Below, piece after piece: positions 53,100 to 63,950 of a DNA stretch of 64,000 nt. Made by a program: the position numbers and the translations under genes. The DNA is taken from NCBI RefSeq assembly GCF_032854445.1, contig NC_088296.1, forward strand, positions 2,811,246-2,875,245, read 5' to 3'. Source of the stretch: Liolophura sinensis (Eukaryota > Mollusca > Polyplacophora > Chitonida > Chitonidae). How positions within the stretch are numbered: position 1 is the stretch's first letter; every line of letters begins with the position of its first letter. Under the pieces are notes generated by a model. The model was not told where the DNA came from and did no database searches. It was given only the letters and a program-made list of their open reading frames with translations.

Positions 53100-54560
53100 A
53101 ATCCACACTGATCACACAAAATATTTAAGCCGCAAATATTGACCACACTCCAACGTAGAAGTGTGATGTACATGTCCGAATAGATACAGTGTTATGACAG
53201 GGACAGTTTAGAGACAACCAAAAAGCCTGGATTGGAGATATGTAACCTCAGGTAAACGTTAGAAGTAGGTTAGCGTCACTTCTATATTCACCCAAACAGC
53301 TCGAGCTAATATATCAGCCGACCCACATGCAGTATATGGCTGTCCTGACTGGCTCAACTGGGTCAAGTTATACACCCCATTTATTGGTGATCAATGGGCG
53401 AGGTTTTTATGCTTGCTGAGTGGGGAGTTAACATAACAATGTAGCCTTTCAATTCAGTAACGCTGAATATCCTGTGTGCTATTCAGTACATAAGTTTAAG
53501 ATTGGAGTTACTTGTATACTGTAACACATTCCTTAGGCCTGAGCCCGCCCCGAAGTCGGGAGACCAGAGATCAACCCGAGTCCCGTCATACCAAAGACTT
53601 CAAAAATGGTATTTGTTGCTGCCTCGCTTGGAATACGAGAACATGAACATCCCAACTATAAATGTTTGACTTTTATAGTTTTTATATTTGGAGCAGAGAG
53701 GCGAACATTGTAAGTAAGTAAACAGCGATCCATACAGGCCGGTTGTTCTGGCTATTTACATGTATGAAGGCCCAACCCAAGACAACACGTCACCAGCAAC
53801 AAACGACCTTCAGCAAAACCCTATAGAATGCCTTTCAAGGTCAAAGCTTTAGAAAAAATACATTAATAATGTACCAATGCACTGCATAAACAGTGACAGG
53901 ATCGACATAATTAAAGTGTATGAAGCTGAACCCAAATCAGTCGTTTTCCTTGAAAAGAAAATATTCTGACAATCTTTTGACAGTGTCAAAGGTTCACACA
54001 CAGGCTAAGAGTAGAGTCCATATAGACACGCCCCAAATCATACGTCTACTTCGTGTCCATTTGAGGACGACCAGACCAATTAAATGCTGTTCGAGAATCC
54101 CTTCCTCGCCTGATAAAAATATTTCAAAAAAAATAGACGTACCTTGTCTTACAGCACTTACCTGTCGACGCAAATCTCACTGTGCTTCACAACTTGACAA
54201 AACTGCGCAGACTGAAATAGAATATACTTAGTTCTGAGAAATATGTCATCTGATCAGGGGAGATAAATCCATGAATATGCTTTGCACATTTATTTATATT
54301 CCATGACATCATTCCGTATTTAAATAAACATACCAGTTTTCCTAAAATTACTTCAGCTGTTGGGTTCAGATCATTTATATTTGTATGTACATTTGCATTT
54401 TAACATTGTACAAGAGACAGACTTACGGGGACGTAGCCACACCTATGTACAATGGAGAAAAGGCTGAAGGCAATAATTAATTTCAACACCATTTGCATAT
54501 ACACAAATTCATTAGCTTTGACTTTATGAACGATAGAGGTGTGTTTGCCGACCTCAAGAA
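53100..54560 (+). repeat. Duplicated segment S1 (partners S2 and S3)
   Basis: Shares with S3 (58740-60100): gacagggacagtttagagacaacc with ggagatatgtaac; gatcgacataattaaa; tttgacagtgtcaaaggttcacacacaggc; acgtctacttcgtg.cgat/ccattt; tacttagttctgagaaat; and ggggagataaatcc.tgaatatg. Divergence is too high for a recent copy. Confidence 0.7.
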
Positions 54561-54689
54561 CTCAAGAATGTGCACATAATCTTAAGTGTTTAGCAATGGC
54601 ATTGATTTACAGTGTACGGTTTGAGCTGCATCTAATCGGATGGCTCACAGATGAACGCTCATAACAATTTACCTCTAATAATATATATT

Positions 54690-54825
54690 TTTTTATTTGA
54701 TTGGTGTTTAACGCCGAACTCAGGAATATTTCATTTATCGTACGGAAGCCATTATTATGGTGTGAGGATACCGGGGCCCGTATGAAACCCACGACCATCC
54801 GCATGTTGCTGTCTGACCGTATAGC
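54690..54825 (-). mobile_element. tRNA-derived SINE, 3' part and core
   Basis: tttgattggtgtttaacgcc, gaactcaggaatatttcat, then the core ending atccgcatgttgctgtctgacc. The head is missing. It lies between segments S1 and S2. Confidence 0.75.
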
Positions 54826-55508
54826 TTGAGAACCTTACATTAATAACGTCTTATCACACTGTGTGATAGTTTGTGACAACATCGACACAGTTAAACTGTA
54901 TAAACCTACGCATAATCCAGTCGGCAATGTTAGAGGTTTGTGCACAAGCTGAGGTTAGAGTCTGTACAAAGAAACAAAAGAGGCCAGCTATTGCTTTGAA
55001 CATCTTTACAGCAAAATTGTATGAAATAGGAAATACTTAATTCTGAGAAAAGCTTGTGAATTTTGCAGGGGGGCCAAATCTCTGAATATGTTTGTACACA
55101 TTTTCACTCTTTGACATCTCAACAATGGTTTGTACAACTTTATGTGAATGCCACATTTCAATAAACAGTCAGTTTGCCCCAAAATTACTCCAGTAGATGG
55201 GTTCTCATCATTAATATTTGTTATCACGTTTAGTTCCAAGCAGAACACATTGGAAGTATAGTTGAGAAATGTCGAATGGATTTTTCTGAAACCAGTATAA
55301 TGAGATAAGCCTATAACCAAACAGTTACCCATTGAATTCAAGCGGCATTATCCCAATGGGGTCTCCTGAGAGAAAAGAACAAGAACACAGCACTCTAGGC
55401 CAGCTGACCTAGAGCTCTGCCTTGCTTAAGTGGCATTTAGAAGTCGGTGAGGAGGTACACTGGACAAGGCATGCTTATGGATGTACAACTTCTTGGTTTA
55501 TTTAACAC

Positions 55509-55546
55509 AACGTTTCGATGCAGATACTAGCATCGTTATCAAGTGA
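55509..55546 (-). ncRNA. Hammerhead-ribozyme-like motif in the Penelope-like 3' region
   Basis: Minus strand: CTTGATAAC, stem GATGC, loop TAGTATCT, stem GCATC, then GAAACGTTG. The stem and the GAAAC box are as in hammerhead motifs known from Penelope-like elements; the CTGATGA box is altered (TTGATAA), so cleavage activity is doubtful. Inference from motif only. Confidence 0.4.
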
Positions 55547-55672
55547 ATGACATCAAAATTACTACTGCGCTTATATATAGCAAGAGATGCAAATGTCAAC
55601 AGATAAAACAAAAAGAGGGTAAACAGCCCTCAGGGGATTTAAGGTGTCCTGGGGTGGGTGTTGGCGTACTGA

Positions 55673-56464
55673 CTAGGCTCGGTGGGGTTCCTGAGCGGTT
55701 TGGAGGATTAGCAGATCATAAGCTGAGGGGAGGTAGATGCCGTGATCTCTGTTCAGGCTGGGCTTTAATCTCTTAATCTGGATGGCTTCCTGTAGTTTTC
55801 GTTTCTTCCAATGGAGCTGATTCATGTTCAGTGTCCTGACTGTATTCCAGTTGATGTTGTGGGATGGGTTTTCATGGATGTGGTCAGATATGGCAGATTT
55901 GGAGTCAAGTTTCTGTACTGATGATTGTTGTTCTTTGATTCTGGTTTGAAGCGGTCTGCCTGTTTCACCTATGTAGGAGTTGTTGCAACTGCATTTTAAT
56001 TGGTAGACAACTCCTTTCGGTGGCTGGGGTTTGGTTGGTGTCTTCTTCCCTGTGGCATGTAGGTGGGTCTTTAGTGTGGTCAGGCTTCTGAAGACTGTTT
56101 CTATTCCAGTTGACTGTTTTATTAGGCGGGTTATTTTGTGGCTGGTTGGACCAATGTAGGGGAGGTTGACTCGTATACCGGGGCCTTCCACGTGGACTCT
56201 GGGCTGTTGATTGAGTTCAGGTTGCGAGGACCTCTGGATGGTTTTATTTACTTGGTCTGCTGGGTATCCATTCAGGTGAGTGAAAAATGTACGCAGGTGT
56301 TGGATCTCTTCGTCTAAGTTGCTGTTACAGATGAGTTTAGCTCTCTTTGTGAGGGTGGAGATGATGTCGGTCTTGGTTTTGGGAGGGTGGTTGGACTTGT
56401 AGTGGATGTACTGGTCGGAGTGGTTCGGTTTGCGGTACAACAAAAGTTCAACAACCTCACGCAA
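55673..56464 (-). CDS. Penelope-like element: RT C-terminus and GIY-YIG endonuclease, 5'-truncated
   Basis: An open frame of about 263 codons that begins at the truncation point, so it has no authentic start. It opens with the end of the reverse transcriptase (ELLLYRKPNHSDQYIHYKSN then HPPKTKTDI). A linker follows, then the endonuclease: GVVYQLKCSCNNSYIGETGR, PLQTRIKEQ, SAISDHIHENPSHNINW, RKLQEAIQIK and LNRDHGIYL. CSC..SYIGETGR...R is the GIY-YIG nuclease core used by Penelope-like elements for target nicking. No stop or frameshift interrupts it. The RT catalytic domain is absent, so this copy cannot move on its own. Confidence 0.92.
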   Translation of the reverse strand: MREVVELLLYRKPNHSDQYIHYKSNHPPKTKTDIISTLTKRAKLICNSNLDEEIQHLRTFFTHLNGYPADQVNKTIQRSSQPELNQQPRVHVEGPGIRVNLPYIGPTSHKITRLIKQSTGIETVFRSLTTLKTHLHATGKKTPTKPQPPKGVVYQLKCSCNNSYIGETGRPLQTRIKEQQSSVQKLDSKSAISDHIHENPSHNINWNTVRTLNMNQLHWKKRKLQEAIQIKRLKPSLNRDHGIYLPSAYDLLILQTAQEPHRA

Positions 56465-56830
56465 AGTACCAGCTGACCTAGAGCTCTGCCGTTTGTCCCC
56501 GATGAATACAATAGCCCCAGATCTCTTGGGTATGTGTTAGAGCCCATAGGAGAGTAGATGTTAGCCCTTGGTTGCGGCCCTTAATTACAGAGACCGGGAT
56601 CACAGTGGCTGAGAACAGGTTGGTCCTGCATGAGTCTTAAGCCCGACACACCACTTCAGATCTTAATTAGATAAGCACATGGTCTTAAGCGGGCATTAAA
56701 CTGAGCAGATGACCACAGCGTCGTTGATCACTATCGGTCACTAAGGCCCCACCTGCCGTGGGAAGAAGGGGGCCACATTTTCCTTATCGCAGTAAGGGTT
56801 TAAAACCCGTCCTAGCCATTGAATGACAAA

Positions 56831-57770
56831 CACCTCTAAGCACTAGATCCCAGCCCTTTGCCACATATACCAACATAAGGCCAAAGATAAAATTGATCAA
56901 AGTGATATTTAACCTTGTGACCTGTTACTTATTGAAAAATTAAGTGCTGAGTCTGACATTACAGTACTTATCCATGTGATTGATGTTATTATTTGATGAC
57001 ACTGCGATTATTCTCAGGTTGACAATAGAGCATACAGATTTGTCAGAGTGTAACAAATCCTAGTCATTTGTTCAAACTATGAACTTCACTCATTGGTTAC
57101 ACAGATTGTAAAATGTTGAAGTTTTTGAATTGTTCCAATTCATCTCCACAAAGTTCCTTTGGGCAACCTGTTGAGCTCAGGAAAACTCCCCGGAGCTCAT
57201 GTGACAATTGGATGACAAATTGAAACCAATATCAGGTGGAAGTAGATCTCCCACTCTAAATCCTTTGTGTGCCAGAATGACGTCACCGCCTTCTAAATGT
57301 GGTAAAAATAAGCCACTGACTTTCTGTACAATATGCCTATCTGAAGCACGGCCTGCCCAAAACCTAGACACAGATGTAACCAGTCCGCTTGGTGAAACAC
57401 TTATTTCGCCTTATAAGTGTTGTGGTGTTTGTATTGGCTCCATGTGACATACTGTGTTTCCAGGTTTCCCGGCATTTCACAAAAGAATTCTGTTACATCA
57501 ACAAATCGCACTTGTGGTCTTTGCACAAAACACTCTGGCAAAGTAAATCCATGAGTCATAAAAAATAATGTGAAAATTGCAAATTTAGGGAAACCTGTGT
57601 AATATCTGGGTTTTTTTTCATCATTGTCTTAAATTACTTCTGGTTTGAACAGAGTAACTAAGGACTGAGAGTTTCTGTGTATTTAACTGACTGTACCGTG
57701 CCTGCCTATTCGTCAACACTTGTGGTCTGTACATGCACTGAACGGGTTATGATGCTGTCAGTCTTCACTT
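56831..57770. other. Intergenic stretch
   Basis: No gene recognised; the open frame 57208-57447 has no family motif. Confidence 0.4.
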
Positions 57771-57771
57771 G

Positions 57772-57925
57772 TTTTGGCTGTGTTACGTCATTTACACTGT
57801 GTTTTTTTCTGTGTAACGTCATTTACAGTGTGTTTTGTCTATGTAACGTCATTTACACTGTGTTATGGCTGTGTTACGTCATTTACACTGTGTTTCGGCT
57901 GTGTAACTCAGTACACTTTGTTTCT
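57772..57925. repeat. 30-bp minisatellite, five units, each with a TTACGTCA or TAACGTCA core
   Basis: Unit: ggctgtgttacgtcatttac, actgtgtttt. Core positions 57785, 57816, 57846 and 57876 are 30-31 bases apart; a fifth, decayed unit lacks the core. The core resembles a CRE/ATF site. Confidence 0.88.
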
Positions 57926-57973
57926 GTACACTCGAAATTATGACATTTTACATTAAAGAAAAGATTTAAAGTA

Positions 57974-58110
57974 CTTAAAGACGTACAGCATAGCGAGTGA
58001 AAAAAGGAAGAGCAGCAACGACAGTATGATGGCTCGGAAGTGTAACCGGTGAACTACGGCCTCTTGTCAGTTTACCTCAGTCAAGGTTTTGTTCTAACTG
58101 TTCATGTAAA
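57974..58110 (-). repeat. Single dispersed copy of the 81-bp repeat family
   Basis: ttaaagacgtacagcatagc, then agcagcaacgacagtatgatgg, gtgtaaccggtgaactacgg and cctcttgtcagtttacctcag. It aligns end to end with 30573-30730. Confidence 0.75.
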
Positions 58111-58739
58111 TGCCTAAATAGCAGCAATTTACAAGCAAATGTAATGGTCGAAAAGACATAGATAATTTCTGTGGGGCTCCCAGATGAATTTTGGTAGGGA
58201 CCGATGATGCTGTAGACACATTGTTTGCAAATTACAAGTTACACAGCCTTGAGGTCAATGTGGTGGATGCATTGGACCGGGCGATTTTGATCCTCTGTAA
58301 CCAAGTCTGTCAACGTTTCTTTTTTTTTTTCATTAGTATCTCCGGGTAAGATGCAGTGCAGCTTGACAACAGTTTCGCTATCCAGTATTTTGCCACTATA
58401 ATTAGAGCACAGGAGGCAATACCTTTTCCCACCACTTACAAATGAGAACTCTGAAAATTAATCATAAAATCACTTATTGCCAAAGACTACAGGTGTACAT
58501 CGAAGCCTGCCCTGCGATTTAGTTCAAATACGCACAGTTGACATTTCTATATCAAAAGTGTTGACAAATTCATCAGAAACTTCAAGATACACTAAAGAGA
58601 AGAAAAAAATGTACATATAAAAGTGTTGTATTCTGAATTACAGCACTATCCTTCAGATCTTGAACAACAAATCAGCCTCGATCTCGTCTGCAGCATTACT
58701 TTACCATCGACAATTTTTACATTCACAACATTTATGGTT
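58111..58739. other. Intergenic stretch
   Basis: No gene or repeat recognised. Confidence 0.4.
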
Positions 58740-60100
58740 ATCGCTATACGTATATACCAAATCCTGCCCAAAGGATGCAGAGACAAATGCTTGTAACAGG
58801 GACAATTTAAATACAACCCAAAAGCTTGAATAGGAGATATGTAACGTTAGAGAGTTGCCCAGTGATCACGGATAATTGAGGGTATGAGAGGTTGGCCAAT
58901 CGGGACGGCTGTATACGTACATGTAGGCCTTATAGATTAGTTAGAGCTTTCAGTGTGAAGAGTGTGGAGATACAAGTAGCCTTTCAGCTCATGGCTACAC
59001 CTACATAAGGGTCTTAAAATTGTAAAATATACAGCGTTACGGGGACGTAACCTATATACCGTATAGTTAAGCTGAAGATAATGTGTGCAAATCCGTACAT
59101 AATTTTAAGATTCGATTTACTTTTAGTACCATTTATGTATAAACAATCCTTAGTTTTGACGCATGGGCAGCTCATAGTTTTTCTATCATATAATCGACAT
59201 AATTAAACTGTATAAACCTCAATCAAATCCTTCGTTTTCCGTCAGAACGAAATATCCTGACGGCGTATCGACAGTGTTAGAGGTTCACCCACAGACTGAG
59301 GGTAGAGTCTATGTAAGGACACACCCTTAGTGGTTTGTCTACCTTGAGTCGATGTGACGACAACCAGGCCAACTAAACAGTGTCTGACAGTCGGTAACAC
59401 CTTCAAGTAAAGACAACTCCGAAAACGGACAAAAACAAAATACACATACTCTGCCTTACAGAACTTACCTTTCGACACAATTACCACCGTTCTTCACAAC
59501 TTGATGAAACTGCTCAGACTTAAATAGAAAATATTTAGTTCTGAGAGATGCACGTGATCTGTGCAGGGGAGGTAAATCCCTCAGAATGTTTGTACACATT
59601 TATACATTTGTGACATCTCCTTCAACTTTATATGCCAATGTTATATTGAAAATACATTGAAAATAGAGTTGAGAAATGTAGGATGGATTTTCAGCAAACA
59701 GCATAAGGATATTGGGCTATAGTTACAACAATTGTTCATCTATTTTAGCGGCATTACCCTCGTGGGGACTCCGGAGTGAAATCAGGCCCCTGGGTAACAT
59801 TGTCGTAACAGGCGACTAACCTAAAGCTCCCCTATGTGACCCCTTTGAATACAACAGACCCATATCTCCTCGGGCTGTGGAGTACCTGTTGATCACGGAG
59901 TAACTGTTCGCTGGGTTGCGACCCTTAATGGAAGAGGACGGGATCCCAGTGACGGAGGGCGTGTTGGTATTGCGAGATTTTCAAGCCCAACATTGCACAT
60001 GGCTCTTACTTAGATGGAGACGGGAGTTGGAATCGGCCCAGTTCGACCAATCGGCTGTAGCAGATAGGCTCCGAGCTAAAATTTCACGGGGTTGTTAATG
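58740..60100 (+). repeat. Duplicated segment S3, with the empty Penelope target site
   Basis: Third member of the S family. From 59760 it reads ggcattaccctcgtggggac, later ggcgactaacctaaagctcc, then directly gaatacaacagacccatatctcc. It corresponds to both flanks of the Penelope-like insertion in S2 without the insert. An open frame at 59916-60098 has no family match. Confidence 0.8.
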
Positions 60101-60274
60101 TCAAATGATTCACAAATCAAAAAACTGACAGTAACAGCAAACTTAATAAGCACTTATTGACATTTTATAAACCTTGTGTTGCTCACTCGATCTCAGTTTG
60201 CCCGCACAGTGTTCAAGTAGATTTTATCTGGTCCAAACATGTGCTACCATTTTTGTTAATGTCAAGGATGAAGC

Positions 60275-61985
60275 CAAGGATTAAGAAGCTGAAAATGTTT
60301 TAAGATTTTCAAGGTCTAAAACCATCGGTATGTATTTTGGTTGTTCTCGGAAACTTCCTTTCGACTCAGTAAACCAGTAAACTTCTTTGGGAAAATAGAT
60401 TTTATGGGTTATACTTGACAGCAAATTATCTTCCATACTCCATATTAAAATGCTTAAAGCTAGATTTGCAAATCTATGCGTCGTATACCAGCCGTCAACA
60501 AAGACGGACGTTCGACGTCAACAATCGCAAGGACAATTCCCTCAACGACGTTTAATTGGGGTCGTATGCAGCACAGTCTAGCACTGTACTGAGCGATCAA
60601 TTTTATTGAATTGATATCGGTCTATGATGAGGTTCTGCCAGGAAATCCTGTCTAAATGTGATGAATACGGCATACTGTCAATGTGCTACAAAGCTTAAGT
60701 CACATCCAACAAAAATTGTCTGCGACTGTGTTGTGTTAATATATGTAGATAGACGTTTTAATATTCGTGTGCAGTAATATATTTTGGAAGCTGACGTCAA
60801 AGAAGAGGACATGTGTCTTTTCCAGCGTTTCCTCCATAGCGCCTTTTAAATAAATATCTGATCTACGTAAACATAAGAAATCAGATACATATCGTCTTAT
60901 GATTCGGTTTTTGACAGACAGTTAATTCTAGACCAGTAATGTCTAATATATAACACTAAACATCAGGGCAGTGTTGTTTTAGGCTCCCAAGCTAAAGGCT
61001 TGCAAAAAGCATTACTATTGTGCGGATTATTAGAGGTTCAAGCCATCCAGGCTGGAATCACTAGTCTTGAACCCCAATTGTATCTTATCGGATTTTTATT
61101 ACTCTGAGCAATTTTGTGATGCATTTTATGAGCAGACGACTAGTGGTACATTCCTGAAACTTCAGTATGTTTTCGAAAAGTATCCAAAGTTGTGCTTTTT
61201 GGCCTTAGGTAACATTTGATTCCGTGACTTGGTCGTCACATTAGACTTTCTGTCAACCTAAACAAATTTTCGTCTCCAGAACGACTGATGCGATTGGGTT
61301 GAAAATAAAACTGCAGTTGCACAAAGTCTAGGCAGAATTCAGGGTGATAACGAAAACTGTGTCCTTTGAAAATTGTACAAGTTTGCTATTGGGTGAAAAT
61401 GAATCAAACAGGCAGGACACCAACGAAAAGCTCAGAAAGTATCTCTTATGTGACTGTATGTTAACTGTGATGACATCACAGCACTGTAGGTAATTCTATA
61501 TCAATGACGGCTTAGATATTGCATTTAACATCATGTTTTTACCTAATTCTGGTTAAGGTGTGTTCCTAGGGGGGCGTATAAATTGCTACTGTTTACGCCT
61601 TTATATGAACAGCTAGAAAAAAAACCCTGACTGAGGTGATCTGAGAGGAAGCCGTATTTCTCCAGATATGTGTGACCATTTGCCAGCTATCATATTGTCG
61701 TCGCTGTTCTGATTTTACTCTCAATGTTGTACGTCTTTAATTATATTAGATGTATATACAACAATCCCATTGTAAACACAAACATCAGACATACATGTAG
61801 AAAAACCTCACAGCGAATACAAGATGAATACCATTGTTTGTTGTTTAACCGCTTATTAATACTGTTAACAACGAAAAAGTCGCATAGTCTTTTGTGTGGA
61901 AGTGATCGTGTAAACAACCTAAGTGCTTTACGTGTTCAGTTACTCAGTTTCCTCCAGTCCACCAGGCAGTATAATGTTGTAATCA
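60275..61985 (+). repeat. Segmental duplication, copy C (partner 46455-49560 and 51950-52130)
   Basis: See the copy A entry. It is shorter than copy A because it lacks the 820-base insert, the SINE at 49262 and other additions. It opens with a decayed LINE post-RT piece at 60275-60735 (KTIGMYFGC-type start, tataccagccgtcaac, gccaggaaatc). Confidence 0.75.
61620..61735 (+). repeat. Single dispersed copy of the 81-bp repeat family
   Basis: actgaggtgatctgagagga, agccgtatttctccagatat, gtgtgaccatttgccagcta, tcatattgtcgtcgctgttctg, in the same orientation as the array at 12745-13267. Confidence 0.75.
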
Positions 61986-62004
61986 GGTATATGAGTCAAT
62001 CTGA

Positions 62005-62165
62005 TTAACCTTCTCGCACAGAGAACAACATGGGATCTTATCCTCAACCCTTACAGCAGCAGAGAACCTCTCCAACCTCTCCACTATTTCTGCCAGACAA
62101 AAGTTCGGAAGCCTGCCGGCCACACCTTCTATCCCCAGATTGGTTACCACTTCGTCCTCTTCTCC
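62005..62165 (-). pseudogene. TRIM exon 1 relic (between RING and B-box 1)
   Basis: Minus strand: LPNFCLAEIVERLERFSAAV then RVEDKIPCCSLCEKVNQ, closely matching residues 86-118 of the TRIM protein at 35150-45417 (PNFHLAEILERFSSAVKVED, IPCCSLCGEDNQ). There is a three-codon insertion after IVER, and a shift follows towards VTNLGIEGVAG. RING and B-box 2 are missing; a SINE starts at about 62166. It is a duplicated, degraded piece rather than a gene. Confidence 0.85.
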
Positions 62166-62312
62166 TGTCGTTCGTGGGAAGGCTTGCAACAACCTGCGGA
62201 TGGTCGTTGGTTTACCCCGGGCTTAGCCCAGTTTCCTGCCACCATAATGCTGGACATGGTCATATAAGTGAAATATTCTTGAATACGTCCTCAAACACCA
62301 ATCGAATAAAAA
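62166..62312 (+). mobile_element. tRNA-derived SINE, head missing
   Basis: cgtgggaaggcttgcaacaa, cctgcggatggtcgttggtt, later aagtgaaatattcttgaata and caaacaccaatcgaataaaa. It truncates the TRIM relic on its left. A poly-C tract follows at about 62327-62341. Confidence 0.82.
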
Positions 62313-62344
62313 AATAAGTTACTTCGCCCCCCCCCCCCCCTCCA

Positions 62345-62700
62345 CAGTTTATATTTAATGTGATGTATCTTGAATCTTTTTTTTTCTATCTGTTTATTTA
62401 AACATTCTTTCTAAAGGTGTATGTGCGTTTGGGAGCTAATTAAAAAGATATATACACTGATGGGATGGAGACATGGTCGCGGCAGTGGCTGTCTTGGAGG
62501 AGCATATCTCACCTCTTCGTTTTCTCTCGTCATCTTCCATCCTTCCGACACACGTCAGAGTTATATGTATGCTCGTGGCCTTGTCATACGATTCCTCGGG
62601 CCACCCACATAGGGCAATACTATGTACTGATTAGCCTTCCTGCCCTCAGGCATTAGCGAATGATTAATCCATTGATGAAAAAAAAACAACAGAAAATTTG
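62345..62700. other. Intergenic spacer
   Basis: No gene or repeat recognised. Confidence 0.4.
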
Positions 62701-62704
62701 ACAA

Positions 62705-63830
62705 TGTTATATTAGGTTGTTGTGTTGAGTGTGTTAGATGCGATGCTCAGGTAAGGAGGTTGTGTTGTGTAGAATGTGATGCCAAGGTAAGTACGCTGTG
62801 TTGAGTATGTTGGGTGTGATGTGAGTTCAAGTCGAGGTCATGCTGGTTTCCTCCCCGGCCGTACATAGGAAGGTCTAATAGCAACCTGCGGATGGTCGTG
62901 CGTTTCCACGGGCTCTGCCCGGTTTCCTCTTATCACAATGCTGGTCGCCGTCTTATAGGTGAAATATTCTTGAGTACGGGGTAAAACACCATTTAAATAA
63001 AAAAATAAATCAGGTATAGACGTTGCGATGACTGTTTGATGTGATGCCCAGATATAGAAGACATTGTGTTTAGTGTCTTGGGTGTGATGCCCTGGTAAGG
63101 ACGTGTTACGGTTGAAGCGATGCCAAGGTAAGTATGTTGTGTTTAGTGTGTTGGTGTGATGCCCAGGTAAGGACATTGCATTGAGTGTTTGATGTGATGC
63201 TCAGGTAAGAACTTTGTGGTGTGGTGGATGTGATGCACAGGCAGGGACGCTATGTTGAGTGGGTTATGTGTGATGCACAGGTATGGACGCTGTGTTGAGT
63301 GGGTTAGGTTTGATGCACAGGTATGGACGCTGTGTTGAGTGGGTTATGTGTGATACCCAGGTAAGGACGTTGTGTTGTGTTGGATGTGATGCCCAGGTAA
63401 GGACGTTGTATTGTGTTGGATGAGATGCCCAGGTAGGGACGTTGTGTTGAGTGGGTTAGGTGTGATGCACAGGTATGGACGCTGTGTTGAGTGGGTTAGG
63501 TGTGATGCACAGGTATGGACGCTGTGTTGAGTGGGTTAGGTGTGATACCCAGGTAAGGACGTTGTGTTGTGTTGGATGTGATGCTCAAGTAAGGACGTTG
63601 TGTTGTGTTGGATGAGATGCCCAGGTAGGGACGTTGTGTTGAGTGTGTTGGATGAGATGCCCAGCTAGGGACGTTGTGTTGAGTGTATTGGATGTGATGC
63701 TCAGGTAAGTATGCTGTGTTGAGTGCATTGGATGTGATGCTAAGGTAAGTAGGCTGTGTTGAGTGTGTTGGATGTGATGCTCAGGTAAGTAGGCTGTGTT
63801 GAGTGAATAGGATGTGATTCTTAACACGGC
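62705..63830. repeat. 36-40-bp minisatellite, about 25 units
   Basis: Unit: gatgcacaggtatggacgct, gtgttgagtgggttaggtgt (40 bp), with shorter forms such as gatgcccaggtaaggacgtt, gtgttgtgttggatgt (36 bp). Long and short forms cluster in blocks. A SINE splits the left end. Minus-strand open frames are artefacts. Confidence 0.93.
62822..63010 (+). mobile_element. tRNA-derived SINE inserted in the 40-bp array
   Basis: Starts at the B box (gagttcaagtcgaggtcatg), then the core (cctgcggatggtcgtgcgtt), 3' signature (gtgaaatattcttgagtacg) and tail (taaataaaaaaataaat). It is truncated within the tRNA head. Confidence 0.85.
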
Positions 63831-63950
63831 TTCAGATATACCTTGGCTGACTGTGTGGATATGTTAGGCAATGACTTTACACAGTCGACTCTGTATTAAA
63901 ATTATTTGACAGCATTTCTGACGATGAGGAGTATTAGCCTATAAAACAGT
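63825..63950 (+). mobile_element. I/Jockey-like LINE C-terminal fragment
   Basis: LADCVDM, a shifted stretch matching FYTVDS, then ttatttgacagcatttctgacgat, like the C-terminal end at 28700-28820. Short and degraded. Confidence 0.55.

Larger units (their letters stand above)
55400..56490 (-). mobile_element. Penelope-like retroelement, 5'-truncated, with 22-bp target-site duplication
   Basis: The insert is 55422-56468. Perfect 22-bp copies of ccagctgacctagagctctg plus cc flank it at 55400-55421 and 56469-56490. The paralogous segment S3 shows the unoccupied site near 59805-59840. The minus strand carries one uninterrupted frame (see 55673-56464), then a 250-base 3' region with a hammerhead-like fold. 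Truncation at the 5' side and one open frame point to a fairly recent event. Confidence 0.92.
54840..56830 (+). repeat. Duplicated segment S2, interrupted by a Penelope-like element
   Basis: Blocks shared with S1/S3: acacagttaaactgtataaacct, gttagaggttt, gaaatacttaattctgagaaa, gggccaaatctctgaatatgtttgtacacatttt, gcggcattatccc.atggggtctcc, then (after the insert) cccgatgaatacaatagccccagatctc and gttgcggcccttaattacagag.ccgggatc. S3 has the same order with nothing between the two halves. Confidence 0.8.

Noticed and set aside
59916-60098. A 60-codon plus-strand open frame in segment S3
   Set aside because: The corresponding stretch of S2 (about 56560-56650) does not keep the frame, and no motif is present.
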